A DNA stretch of 64,000 bases. It comes from Deuterostichococcus epilithicus. Its lineage: Eukaryota; Chlorophyta; Trebouxiophyceae; Prasiolales; Stichococcaceae. The translations under genes were made by a program, and so were the position numbers. Location of the stretch: the NCBI GenBank assembly GCA_033439295.1, contig JAVTLE010000021.1, forward strand, positions 310,009-374,008, written 5' to 3'. The stretch's first letter is position 1; the number at the start of each line of letters is the position of its first letter. This document shows, piece after piece, positions 25,168 to 42,097 of this stretch. The notes beneath the pieces are model-generated. The model did no database searches and had not been told where the DNA came from. It was given only the letters and a program-made list of their open reading frames with translations.

Positions 25168-26834
25168 ATGAGGCTGGAAAGCTCACCAGCGCTGGGCAAC
25201 CTGTGCCGCGGCCGCAGCTGCTGGACGCCACTCCGCTCAGGGCGGAGCAGCTGCTTCGCCCTGAGCAGGGCCGTCCTCGGGGCGGCGCTCGAGGCATGGC
25301 CCCTACAGAAGCACACGCCGAGAGGTCGTGTCGATAGTCCATGCTGCTAGGCCACGAAATGCCAACATGGCGGCGCTGCCAGGCTGTGCAGGATGTCGAG
25401 GAGGACATTCCTACCGCCACAGTGTGCGACGATGTAGCACATGGCAATGTATGAGCCTTCTACAACCGACACCCACAGACGTCTGGGCAGTCTTACAGCG
25501 CGCAGTTTCTGCTGCATGTGCAGTCTGGATCATCGCACGGGCTCGTTTCAATCACCAGCGGCTGGCCCGGGGGTGCCCACTAGCAACAGCGCGGAACCCT
25601 TTTTGGTATAGAAACTGAACTTGGAACGTTGAGATAGAGCGTGCGGCTCATGCACGATTTGAAAGCAGTCTGCGTCCGATACGCGTTCAAATATCCCGTA
25701 TGGATCTCCGGAAGGCGGATCCTTGCTCGTGAATGCGCAAGGAATCACTCACCGCACTGGAAGAGACGGCTGCAACGCAGTGCCCGCGGCGACCCGCTGC
25801 CGCAGGGCAGGCCGCGACAGCATGGTGCTGCGCCTGTCCGGATGGGATGGACAGGGGTTTACCAAGTGAGATCTGCACACTCTGCTGCGGCGCAAGGCTG
25901 TTCTGAACTCGGGTTCTGCTCTGCAAACTACGGATCTTCTCTTCTTTCTTGCTGCGACTAATGCATTATGCAGTTCTTCACAAAGTTGGGAGTCCAGCCA
26001 CAACAGCCAGTGCAGAGTCCGTCCGAAAAAGTAAGATCACGTGCGCGATCGAAGAACGCATTCGAGTTCTTCCTTCCACTGCCGTGCAGTGTGTAAAAGG
26101 TGTGCATCGTTCACATTCTCGCCGCCGGGTGACAGCGTCGGTGGTGCGTGCCCCCGCACGGTGTTCAAGCACACTCGGTTTACTGCAGCGGGCTGTTGCA
26201 GGCGGCGTGTGCAGGTCACGCAGCGGTGGCAATCAATCAAGTTGCGCATTATCGTTGAACATACAACTTTTCCCACAGCTGAGGCATGTGGACAGCGGGT
26301 GGTGTCGATTGTCCTGCTCTGCCTCATTCTGTGGCGAGACCTTGGCTCCGACAGCACTCGGCAGCGCTCCTGCCGCGTAGGTGCGCAACGCGTGAGAAGT
26401 CCTTGCGTTTCGCAGCCGTTGATCAAACGTGTCGAACGCACGCCTCTCTCTGGCCGAAGCAGGTTGCTTTTGCGGCGTGAGCGGCCCGACTGGCACTAGG
26501 TGTGTCACTGCGTCGTGCACATGCTGCGCAGGCGACATGGACATCTCGCGAGGCGCGACGCTACACAATCGCAATCGCAACCGCACTTACATCGGCGACC
26601 GGCGCTGCAGCGGCACCAGCGGGGGCAGCACTGCAGCGCCGCCATTCAGCAGGACAGAGCTGTTCAGGCAGACACCGAGCCAGGTTAACACCTTGCTTTC
26701 TTAGCCTTTGTCAGAGATACTGCTTGCCACATGGCAACGCCTGTCACCTCTGCCGTCCCAAGGTCATTGCTGCCTGAACAGTCAAGGCATGTCACATTTG
26801 GCGTGGTCCACACGGAGTTCTGCTTTTGGCGCAG
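25168..26834. other. Intergenic, with possible 5' exons of both flanking genes
   Basis: This lies between two divergent genes. The minus frame at 25.1-25.45 kb is Ser/Arg/Ala-rich and could be a presequence of the transporter. The plus strand at 26.5-26.7 kb could hold the first exon of the DUF1997 gene. Neither start was resolved. Nothing else is recognised at 25.45-26.5 kb. Confidence 0.4.
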
Positions 26835-28595
26835 CACTGCCAGACGAGACGGCAGCCCTCGAGCGGCAGATGCAGGCCGCACTCGCAGCCCAGAACGAGG
26901 CCGCGGCTGGCGCCACCGAAGCTGACGGGAGCCGCAATGGCGGCGGGGCGGCGGCCGCCGAGCCGGAGGCCGCAGACCAGGCAGCGCAATTCGCCGGCCG
27001 CCGCGTGGCAGTGCTGCAGGCCTCGAAGACCGACGTGGTCAACGTCACCGAGCGCGACCGGTCGCTGGGTGAGTGACGGACTGCGAGGGTCGGGTGCAGG
27101 ATCACCGCTTCTCATGTCTGCATACGTCTGGACGTGCCCACAGGGGCGTTGACATGTATGGACCGCCTGAATGTGCAGGCGACTACATGACGCTGCCAGC
27201 CAGTCAGTACTCGGTGCTGGACGCAAAACGCATCGAGCGGATTGACGATGATACCTTCCGCTGCTATGTCGGCGGCATCTCCTTCCTCAACTTCAAGGTG
27301 CTTTCCGCTGCTGCGTTGGCCATGCATCCCGAACGAGAACAGGTTGTTGTTTCGTCAGCCACGCCCACATTCTGCAACCGCGCCCTCATACTTGCGCAGG
27401 TGGAGCCTGTTCTCACTGTGTCTGTGGTCGTCGGCGAGCTGGGGCCCACAGTGTCACTGCTGGAGACAGAGGTGAGTACGAGGCTCCGCTTCCCTCACAT
27501 ATGCTCCCGCAGCTGCCATCACCTACCCTCGGGCGCTCGCGTGTGACGTCATGTCAGGGTATGGCTTGCATCGCTCTCAACCTCGCCTTGCAGACGCGCA
27601 GCACTGCATGCTGCACAGGGATGTGCAGCCCTACTGATGCGTTTCTTTTTCCTTGTGCGACACAGCTGGAGGGCTCGAGGGCAGTTCGCAATATCAACGA
27701 CCGGTTTACGGCAACGATGACAAACCGTGTACGGTGGCGCGACGCTGCTGACGCCGCTGAGGACGGCCCGGCGGCCGACAGCGCAGCAGCCCCCAGCGGC
27801 AGCGGCGCCTCGGCAGCGCCACAGGCAGACAGCGGCGGCGGCAGTGGCAGCGCCTCAGCGGCGGCCGTCAACCCGGACAGCGGGCGCCAGCGGCAGATTA
27901 CCAGTGACACGGAAATCAAGGTGAGTCAGTGCACCAGGGCGACATGCCCCAGGACAACTCATTACAAGAAGGCTTCTGCTCTAATATTGTGTACCCAATC
28001 TGCACTTGCTGGATCTATCAGCTTGCTGGAAGGCGAAATCCTCAACAGGAGTCACATGGTGTGCGCACAGGTCACCCTGGAGATTCCGGGCTGGCTCAAG
28101 TTTGTGTCCGAAGGCGCCATCAGCTCCACAGGCAGCAAGGTGGGCCCTGTGCCACAGTCGCCACAGCACCTTGAAGCTTTAGCTGTGTGAAACTGCACCA
28201 GTCAGCAGACACCCTTTGGGCCGTATAACCAACAGCAAAACGTGAGTGCCGCTGTGGGCTGGGACAACTGGGGCATTCCTCTTGGTGCATTCTGTCCTGA
28301 TCGTCATGTCGAACGTCGGATGTGCAGGCTGCGTTACCGAAAACACGCAGCGAGTCTTGCCCCTAATGCTGTGCTCTTGAGTCAGGCTGTTGTTGCCTTG
28401 CATTTCGTTGGAGCAGCCCGGAGCATGCCTCCCTTGTGTAGCGCTCCCGGCTGACGACCTTCCGCCGTTGCACAGGTGATGCAGAAGGTGCTGAACACGA
28501 TGGTGCCGCGCTTCCTGGCGCAGCTGGCCGCGGATTACGATCTGTGGGCCGCTGGCGACGAGTCACGCAAGCCCATCGGCACGGGGCAGCTGTAA
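26835..28595 (+). CDS. DUF1997 family protein, plastid/cyanobacterial type (5' end unresolved)
   Basis: A member of the DUF1997 family found in cyanobacteria and plant plastids; its function is unknown. The first supported exon follows an acceptor at 26834 and reads DETAALERQMQAALAAQNE, then an Ala-rich spacer and RRVAVLQASKTDVVNVTERD. Next come DYMTLPASQYSVLDAKRIE with DDTFRCYVGGISFLNFKV (27.18-27.3 kb), VEPVLTVSVVVGELGPTVSL (27.4-27.47 kb), LEGSRAVRNINDRFTATM plus a Ser/Gly/Ala-rich low-complexity insertion (27.66-27.92 kb), VTLEIPGWLKFVSEGAI (28.07-28.14 kb), and the last exon VMQKVLNTMVPRFLAQLAAD (28.48-28.595 kb), which ends in TAA. The LPASQYSVLD motif, the LNF segment and the RFL.QL..DY..W ending are the family signature. 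The insertion before the P.W..F strand is larger than usual. The N-terminal exon with the transit peptide is missing from this model. Confidence 0.78.
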
Positions 28596-29168
28596 CAAAC
28601 GATGCACGGGCGGCACGGCCATGCGGGCAGCTGGCAGAGTGGATCGTCTGGGGACACCCTGAGCGCCATCTGTGGCAGGCCGCTTCTGGGTTTTGCAGCA
28701 GGAACAACCAGGCACGCTGAATCAAGATTGCCTGAGCGTAAAGTTCGAGCTCAATGCCGCAATCTGAGATTCCCGGGGGCATTTCCTGTCGAGAACATGT
28801 AATCGGCTAGGTAGTAGGTAGTCTAGCCGGGCCGCTCGCTAGTAATTGGTAGGTGAGATATAAGCACTGCTAGCAATGCAATTCCTCTCCTCAATGCAGT
28901 TGGCGTCTGAACGCAAAGCTTGTGTGGATGCTCCACAGCCAGAAATCTGCACTTGCAGTCATCGAGTTGCTGGCATGGTGCTGTGGCTGCACAGCCGCAT
29001 CTGCTCATAAACGCATTTCGTTTGCCATGTTGGCGTGGACGAATGCAATGGAATAACATTGCTCTGCCAGGTCATCGAGCCTCGTCGTCCTCTCGCAAAG
29101 CTGCGCGAAGCACTCGCTGCATTCCTGGAGTCCGACCTGTCGATCATGGGTGATCTGCGCCATCAGCC
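28596..29168. other. Intergenic region, DUF1997 gene to ICMT
   Basis: Holds the 3' flank of the DUF1997 gene and the promoter of the methyltransferase. A TGTAA, the usual green-algal polyadenylation signal, lies at 28798-28802, about 200 bases after the stop; another overlaps the stop codon itself. No other coding signal. Confidence 0.45.
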
Positions 29169-30286
29169 ATGCCGGTGATTTGGGTATTTGCGGCCCTCCT
29201 CGCGCTCTTCCACAGCTCCGAGTTCGTCCTGGCGTTCGTCTTTCAGCGGCAGGACCTTTCTCTCAGCTGTGCGCTGCTGAGCCTCCTGCACCCTGAATTT
29301 CAACATGCATTTATGCTGTGAGTTTTCGTGTTCGATGCATCCTCTCGTGTTTGTACCGGTGGCGAATTGTGTGCGAGAACCCCGCACATTGTAGAGAGCA
29401 CCCTCGTAATTGTGCTGCAGCGACGCTCCTGAGCCGGGAGTATGTTGCAGCAATGGCGGCAGCGGTTGCAGAGCACCTGCTCGAGCAGCGTCTGCTGCCC
29501 GGGCTGCAGTCGTCAAACCTTTCAAAAGTGAGGAGCTCTGCAAAAGACATAACTAGCTTTGATGCATGGCTGCTCAAGCGCCGCGAGGCAAAGCATCCAT
29601 CATTTGCTGGCCGCAGGTAGTGAGCGGTGCTGGGTTGGCGCTGGCCCTAGCGGGCGAGGCACTGCGCAAGGCCGCCATCCTAACAGCGCGTGGCAACTTC
29701 ACGCACCTGGTGCGCCGTGACTGGGCCCGACCCTTCTGCAGCACGCTCTGCACGTGACCCTGTGAAGCAACTCTGCCACCGCCCTCGCCCGAAAGGGCAC
29801 CAGACAGATGAACTCTCGGAAGGGCCTGCACAGCAACACGGCACTTCCGCTGGTGCATGCGCCCTGGAGGAGGTAATCTGCATCCGCCGCACACGCAGGT
29901 GCGCTTCGAGCGTCACGACCAGCACGTGCTCGTGCGGCATGGCGTGTACGCCTGGGTGCGGCACCCGGGGTATCTGGGCTTCCTGCTATGGGCAGCCGGC
30001 ACACAGCTGCTGCTGTCCAACCCGGTCTGCCTCGCGCTGTTTGTCGCCGTGGTGCGTCCTCGGCACACTGTGCAACATGAGTCATCATCCAGGGGCGTGC
30101 GCCCCGGCCGGCAGACTGCATGTGGTATGTGGAGGAGCCCACAACCGCAGTCAATGATCCCTGCAGGTGTGGAGATTCTTCAGACGGCGCGTCCCGGTGG
30201 AGGAGCAGCAGCTGTTGAGCTTTTTTGGACCTGCATACAGGGTGTACAGGACGCAGGTGCCGTCAGGGCTGCCTTTCATCTGTTGA
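29169..30286 (+). CDS. ICMT: Protein-S-isoprenylcysteine O-methyltransferase
   Basis: An ER membrane enzyme that methylates the C-terminal prenylcysteine of CaaX proteins (Ras/Rho-like GTPases, G-gamma) with S-adenosylmethionine. Five exons close in phase: 29169-29268, 29421-29527, 29617-29709, 29899-30051 and 30167-30286 (TGA), giving 190 residues against about 197 in Arabidopsis. It starts MPVIWVFAALLALFHSSEFV; the exon 1/2 join gives LSSTLLSREYVAAM, where the plant enzyme has LSSLLISKHYALAM. Conserved parts are EALRKAAILTARGNFTHLV, the SAM/prenyl site HGVYAWVRHPGYLGFLLWA, VWRFFRRRVPVEEQQLLSFF and the end YRTQVPSGLPFI. Exon 1 uses a GTGCGC donor at 29269; reading on to the next donor would break the phase, which decides this model. 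The last exon keeps the EE..L..FFG..Y..Y signature. Confidence 0.95.
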
Positions 30287-30734
30287 AATCGTCTTGGTTT
30301 GGGAAACTTTATTCTTAGTGGGATGAAAGCATGAATGAAGTTGCGTGGGAGGGCAGGCAGGCTGTCATCAAAACAACGGATATTGAAAGGCTAGTCATTA
30401 CATCCGAAAGAAGGACTGAAGGCCGTCGACCAAGCAAATGCGCCATCTGAACTCTGTGTGTGTGACCGAGCAAATGTGTACAGCAAGTCCGTGACTGGGA
30501 ATACTGTTTGTGACACCTTTTCTAGAGCCCTGTGTGACCGTATGATGGGCTTGCACAGTCAGGCAACTGTTGTGTTCGAGAATGTCCCGGCAGTCTGTGC
30601 CGTGCGCCAAATGCCCAGCGGCAGCTGCCAGCTCCTCCCGCCAAAAGCTCCTCTCGCCTAACCCTTTCCCCACCAAGGCTGCTGTCCATACCCACGCATG
30701 CCCTTGCCCCAGGGTCTGCTGCGCCCGTATCGCT
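30287..30734. other. Convergent intergenic region
   Basis: 3' ends of ICMT (plus) and the DEAD-box helicase (minus) face each other here. No coding signal recognised. Confidence 0.5.
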
Positions 30735-36371
<5,637 letters not shown>

Positions 36372-37072
36372 CTGCAAAGCAAGAAGGAAATAGCACTGTC
36401 AGAAGTGAGCCGTGGTGAGGCAATCAGTTGTGAGTTGCACAGTTTTCCATCGACCACATGTTCAGGGGAGAGCCTTCTTCACATGTCAGCCAACGAGAGC
36501 AGCAGACTCGGCGGTGTTTCAGTAATTCCTCAGGCGGGACGCGAGCAGCAGCCGCACGCGCACCATTGCAGCTGTTGGCTGTTGGCTCAGCAGTCCTTGA
36601 ATGAAAGGCGTGCAGGGTCTCCTTGCCGAGGGGTGGCAGAGGAAGGCGCTTGCGCCGGCAGCTCCTGCACACTGATTATGGGACGTTTCTTGACGCTTGG
36701 CGCTGTGTTCGACTGTCGCAGTGGCTGGGCAGTTCGCAGAAGTGCCGTCGGCCGCTCGATTGAGCCTAGCTAGTTTCCCTCTGCTGGGAAGCTCAGAACG
36801 ATGACTAATTCATCGTGGAATGAGGGTTTTGAGCCACGCGGCATGTGCTGATTTGCGGTTGCTGAGCTGTGTACCCATTTCTTCTTGGTGCTGGGCTGGT
36901 GGGTGGCTGAGTGCTGACGTCGCTGATCAGCTTGAGCTCATATTCGCCCGTGACAGCAGACTACGCAATCCCAGTATCTGCGCAAGCGCATCAGCCAGGG
37001 CTGTCAGGCCTGTGCTCTGCGGTACATCCTTTTAGCGATATTTGGCAGGACCGGCGTCGTGATCTCGACAAC
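36372..37072. promoter_or_regulatory. Head-to-head intergenic region between two WW-domain genes
   Basis: 700 bases between the first supported helicase exon (minus) and the ATG of the secretory WW protein (plus). The helicase start exon must lie here or just beyond, so the true promoter interval is shorter and may be bidirectional. No TATA box or clear operator was picked out. Confidence 0.4.
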
Positions 37073-38859
37073 ATGCGCAGGACTGCCTTGATTCTTGTAC
37101 TCGCCCTTGCTGTGGCACCGGAGTGGGTGCGTACAGAGGGCGAGGACATCCCTGAACCCAAGGGACCGCCCAAACAGCAGCTCAGCGAATCCGATCTTCC
37201 GCCATATCCGGAGAAGGCGCCGGCCAGACCATCAGGCGATGCCTACGCGCATCAGGACTACTTCTGGTGCGCTCGGCGGCTGCTGCTGGATTGCATGTCA
37301 GCGTCCTGCTGGTGATGGTAATCCTGATCTGGCAAGTGCGTGATGGTTCTCCGTGACACGCTAGTAGATGGATCAGCATCACACAGCATCGACTCGCAGG
37401 TTCAATGAAAATGACGGAAAGCAACAGTGGGAGGACCCAGCGCTGGTGCTGACAGATGGTGCGAGGCTGGCGCAGCATGCGTTGCGTTGCTGGCATACAT
37501 GTGCAGCTCCTGAATGCCACGGGCGGTCCCTGGAGGTCTCGAGCATAGCTTACACAGCACACCTGCACCCATTCAATGATGCAGAGGAAGGCAGGGAGTC
37601 GTACATCGACCCAGCGACAGGAAAGATCACGGATGTCCGGCCGGTAGAGGCGGCATGGTCGAGTCTGTGGAGCGAGACACATGAGCAGGAGTACTTCTAT
37701 AACGAAATTTCGAAGGCGAGAGAAGTTGTGTTTCCTGGTCTGCACCGGTTTCAGCAGCTCGAAACGCTGCATGTCGTGCTCACAGCTGCTGGCCGCGACT
37801 GCACCAAAGTCATTGCACGTGCCGCCATCGCCCTCCCTGCGTAATGACTGCGGCGAGGTGGCGCCAGCGACGACAGCTGGCCGGCGCCTGCAGGAGACGA
37901 CGTGGGACGTGCCGAACCTGTTTGCCTGGCACAAGGTGTACATCGACGAAGATGGCACGGTGGTGGCGCCGCCCGCTGAGGAGGAGGGCGAGGAGTTTGA
38001 GGGCGAAGGTGCGCAGTACTTTACACCTCAATCTGCCTGGGCCCCGTCGGCGCTCTTGCGAGAACAGAAGCATGGCTGTGTCGCAGCATCCCATTGAAGA
38101 GTCGACTGCGAGCTTCAATCCTTTCTGCGTGTCGTCCACACCGCTTGCCTTGGCTCGCCACACCACCCGCGCACAGCTGTCGCTGCGCCTAGAGGTCGCG
38201 GCGTCCACCAGGGCACCAGGACATGCCCACCCCATGCAAGATCGGTCAGAACTCTATCTGTGCATGTCACAGGCCAGATTTGCGATATTTTCCAGGCTCC
38301 CCCTCTAATGACCTGCAGCCTTTGCCGCATGGCGAAGGGAAGTGGTATGAACCGAGTTGCGGCTGTTGCGCACTGCCCCTCATCCACTCTCCAGGTGTTG
38401 TCTATGGCTGCAGAGGCTTGCACAGGACGCAGCTGCGGGTCAGGCATGCAAGCCATCGCCGCCGTCGCCGTCAGTCATTCCCTCATTCCACCATCGGCCG
38501 CGCTGCCTGCTTGCAGGCGACTGGCCAGAGGACGCCGGCGAGGCCGTCGGCGGCTGGGCGCCGGCGGAGTACGCGTACGACGACACGCACGAGGGCCACG
38601 GCCATGAGGGCCATGTGCACGAGGGCGAGCAGCAGGAGCCACTTGAGGAGGACCTTGCGGAGGAGGCGGTCCTACGGCAAGGTCGGCACCCTACACCCGA
38701 AATCCTCCCAGGCCTCTGGTGGCGTCCCTTGATGCATGAGCTTCGTGCGGACAAGCGGGTGTTTCTCCCCCCGCGCGCCATGCTCTGCCGTGCCCAGGGG
38801 TGAGAGGCGGCGCGCGGCTGGCGGCGGTGGCGGATGTGCTGGAGAGGCGGCTGTGTTGA
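37073..38859 (+). CDS. Predicted secretory-pathway WW-domain protein with acidic, His-rich tail
   Basis: I do not recognise a named family. Six exons close in phase: 37073-37266, 37400-37458, 37585-37724, 37894-38008, 38517-38681 and 38798-38859 (TGA), giving 244 residues. The N-terminus MRRTALILVLALAVAPEW is a short basic plus hydrophobic stretch, like a signal peptide. Residues about 60-80 form a partial WW unit across an intron, DYFWFNENDGKQQWEDPAL, with the aromatic pair and the W..P end but no clear first Trp. A fuller WW domain follows: W at LWSETHEQEYFYNEIS, joined to ETTWDVP by the exon 3/4 splice. The rest is acidic (EEEGEEFEGE) with the repeat HEGHGHEGHVHEGEQ. WW domains bind proline motifs and are normally cytosolic or nuclear, so the leader is odd. 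The last junction (38681 to 38798) is the weakest; reading through would stop at 38803. Confidence 0.7.
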
Positions 38860-39375
38860 TGATCTTTGCCGACAGACGTTGTTACCCAGTTCAGCCCCCA
38901 CAGAGGTGGGGTGTAGGTACTCGTGGGCTGAGAGGACGTGCAACTTTTCATCATCACTTTCTTTTGGCAACCTCAGGCGCGGCAGGCAAACCGAGAGTCT
39001 TTCATGTGGCCGTGCAGAAGCAGCCGGCGGCGGCGAGACAAGCACTGGGGAGCTCTAGACTTGAGACTTGCCTTGCCAAGTCAGGACAGAACAACAGGGC
39101 GACCCGCCCTGCAATAGGTAGACGGGCTGCACTCCCATCGGGTGTGGCTTGAATCAGACTGAACCAACGAGAAATATGTTGTGTTGTGCTTTAAAGCCAA
39201 TGAGATTGACGTGCCATAGGTCATCATTGCAATTTCCGGCAACAGTCAATGTCCTGCAACGGCCTTCGTCTGAGGGTCAGCACACCTGCAACAAGTTGCC
39301 TCACCACTTTCACTTTCAAGCTCCACTTCAGCCGTTCTAGACTCGATAGCTGCCGCTGAGCGCTGGTGGCGTCCA
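38860..39375. other. Convergent intergenic region
   Basis: 3' flanks of the WW-protein gene (plus) and COQ9 (minus). No coding signal recognised. Confidence 0.5.
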
Positions 39376-41833
39376 TCATGAGCCAAGACCGAGCGACTGA
39401 TTGATAGACAGCATCTCCTTCAGCCGCCTGTCCAGATAGTCCCACGTGTCCGCAAACTCCGCCGAATAGTCTGCAGGACAGACATGCAAGCAGTTAGGAG
39501 GATGTTTTCTCGAAACGAGGATGACAATGTAGGCCATGTTCGAGCATCGGCAGCGTGTTTAACTCTGGCGGCAATGCAAAGCGGCAGGAGATGTGGTGGG
39601 GAGGCGCGATGACGCAGTGATGGCAGCTACGTTGGAGCGCTGCAGGCAGATGAAATCTGCTGAGATGGGGTGTGTGGCACACCTGTAAGCATGTAGAGCT
39701 CTGTCGCGGAGTAGACACCCGCCAGTCCTGCACGCTTGGCATACCTGCAGCATGACCCGTCCCCCGGCTCAGCTCAGCAGGACTTCTCACATGATCTGTT
39801 GAGCTCCTGCCCGGCTGCATGCGTTTGTGCTTCCTCGTACACTGGCGGTGCTCTTACTCGCTCTGCTCACCTAAGCCAGCGAGAGCCTGAGGAGGCCATT
39901 GAAAAGGCAGATTGCTGCACTCGGCCACAGAGATTGCTTCCCAAGAACGGGTACACAACGTGCACCAAGCTCTGTGACAAACACTCTACATCAAACTGAA
40001 TTCTACCAGCTCAGGTCCGCGGAACGGTCGCCAGCGGCGAGCCAAGCCTCGTCCACCAGCTCGTTGAGCAGTGCCAGCGCCGCGGGCGCGGCCTGCGGCG
40101 ACGCCAGCAGCGCCAGTCCCTGCGGCCAGGTCTCTGTACGGACAGCATGGCGAAGACGTCAGAGTGCCAAACACCTTGCGGCAGCGGCAACGGCAGCGGC
40201 TGCCGGCTGAACCGGTGGCGGTGTTAGGCAATCAGCATATCGGCTCGTCCACTGACAAGAATTGGTCGGGAGGGGAAAACACATTACAGCAACTTCAGGC
40301 TGCAAGCACACGCCCGCCGAGCATGGCAGGGTTGCATAAGCAGAGAGTAGCTTGCCCACCTATGTATGGCTTGACCATCTCCAGGCGCCAGCGCAGCAGC
40401 GTGTGCAGCTGCTGCTGCGTCGACAGCGCCGCCAGCGAGGCCGCCTCCTCGGCCGCCCGCTCCCGCAGCGCTGCATTGCTCTGCCGCACAAAGAACTGCG
40501 GGCGCACGAAATAGTATGCCGAGGTCTAGGCGGACAACTATACGAGCTGTCACCGCGATTCAAAAACAAACGGATGTCTGCAGGGACAGGCACTGGTGCT
40601 GAAGAGGAGACTACTCGGTAGTCCAGATTCGGGCAGCTTGCCATCGGAGCAAAGGTCCCGTGATATGTTGCTCAACAAGCGACTGAGTGGCGACAAGCAA
40701 GCGAAGCATCACTATTGCATCGCTGCCAGACTCGACCAAGCGGCATGTGACGTCAGCGACGCTGCTGACCGCATTCATCTGATGGTGCCCAGCGTTATGG
40801 CAGGTGTTCTGGCTGATGGCCCGGCGAAGCACAGCCACCGTCAGGGTTTCTGACTGTCACCGCTGCAGTACCGTTTCCGAGACTGCCCACCTGCACGAGG
40901 TCTGCGCCGCCCTTGTCGAGGGCACCCGCGATGGCTGGTGACACGCCGACGTCCCGCGCTCCTGCCACCAGCGCCGCGTGCGTCCACCCCAGCTGCTTCT
41001 GTATCCACAGCAAATGGCGAGTGTTGCTTCGTGAAACCCGTGAGACCATTCACCTGGCAGGCCTTGCGCCATAACTGCAGAAGCGCTTCGACAACGGCTG
41101 GAATGCTTGTGCGGTCGCTTGAGCTAGCTTGTGCTGGCATGGTGGGCGGCATGCAAGTCCTGAAGCTGCACCAGTATTAGCGCCAAAATGCAACAGAGTG
41201 GCACGCGGCCGTCATGGCTGACGTGTGCAGCAGCGGCGCCAAATTGCTGAAACCGCGCACCACGTGGGTGAGTGCAGCCTCCTGGACCTGCTCCAGGGTA
41301 TCCTCCACACTGCCACCCCAGCTGCCGTCGCCGCCGTCATCACCGAACGCCTGCGAGCCAGCGCCGCCGCTGGCGCTCATGTCCGGCCCAGCAGTGAATG
41401 CAGGCCCCGAGCCGCCGCCAGCAGTGAATTCCGGGGCGTGAGTCCCTGAGCTGGCGCCGCTGCGGGTGGACGCCGCAGGGTCAGGCCCCGCCGTGAATGA
41501 TGGCGGCAAACCGCCAGCGGCGGTGAACTCCGGGGTTTGACTGTACGTGCGCATGGTTCCCAACACAGCCGTTGCGGGCGCTGGCTTCGCGCCTGCCTTA
41601 TGGCGTGCTGCCACGGGTGTCAAGCCATCATGCAGCACCGGCGCTGACGTGAACGCGGCGGATGCCCTGAACGCCGACAGGCCGCTGAGCTCGGCCAAGG
41701 GTGTCTCAATGGAGCCCTGTACATGAGATAGCCCCGCAGCTGACCGACACAGCCTCTGTGCCAGCTGTTTGAGCATCATGTCAAAGGGAGCCAGGACAGT
41801 GATCAGTGGATCGACTTCGGCGGGGCGGTCAGT
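39376..41833 (-). CDS. COQ9: Ubiquinone biosynthesis protein COQ9
   Basis: A mitochondrial lipid-binding protein that presents ubiquinone intermediates to COQ7 in the CoQ synthome. Exons in transcription order: 41833-41261, 40998-40891, 40495-40360, 40133-40007, 39744-39683 and 39470-39376 (TGA); all junctions keep phase. The fold starts at EDTLEQVQEAALTHV, continues KQLGWTHAALVAGARDVGVS with GGADLVQFFVRQSN, then RWRLEMVKPYIETWPQGLAL, LLNELVDEAWLAAGDRSADL, the signature WYAKRAGLAGVYSATELYML, and TWDYLDRRLKEML. Before the conserved part the first exon adds about 140 residues rich in Ala, Gly, Pro and Ser with two imperfect copies of EFTAGGG..P.FTAGPD. A further N-terminal exon is expected because 41833 follows an acceptor; a candidate mitochondrial leader starting MMAAASALSAEKFRSFAHA lies on the minus strand near 42.0 kb, but its junction phase was not resolved. 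Confidence 0.9.
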
Positions 41834-42097
41834 CTGCAGGGGCACAACCGAGACGTCTCAGCGGATGTTCAGCAGACGTGAGTGGCAAATTGACTTGCCG
41901 TGCGCCGATCGTGCATACGTCAGCGAATGCATGCTCGAGAGTCCCCAGCATGCATGTGCGAAAGACCGAAACTTCTCGGCTGACAAAGCGCTAGCAGCAG
42001 CCATCATATTGGCTTCAAATTATCAGACACCTGGCCGAGCTCATTGAGGCTGAGTCGGCAGATCAAAAGGCATCGATTCGGTGTCGGAGTTTGCTGC
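41834..42097. promoter_or_regulatory. Head-to-head region COQ9 / TrmA
   Basis: Only about 260 bases separate the first supported COQ9 exon (minus) from the first in-frame ATG of TrmA (plus), and the likely COQ9 leader exon lies inside. A shared bidirectional promoter is probable; both products may act in mitochondria. No specific motif was identified. Confidence 0.4.

Noticed and set aside
41177-41845. Repeat-bearing 222-codon minus frame considered as a separate gene
   Set aside because: Its left end past 41261 is intron, and EDTLEQVQEAALTHV joins in phase to GWTHAALVAGARDVG, so it is the first COQ9 exon.
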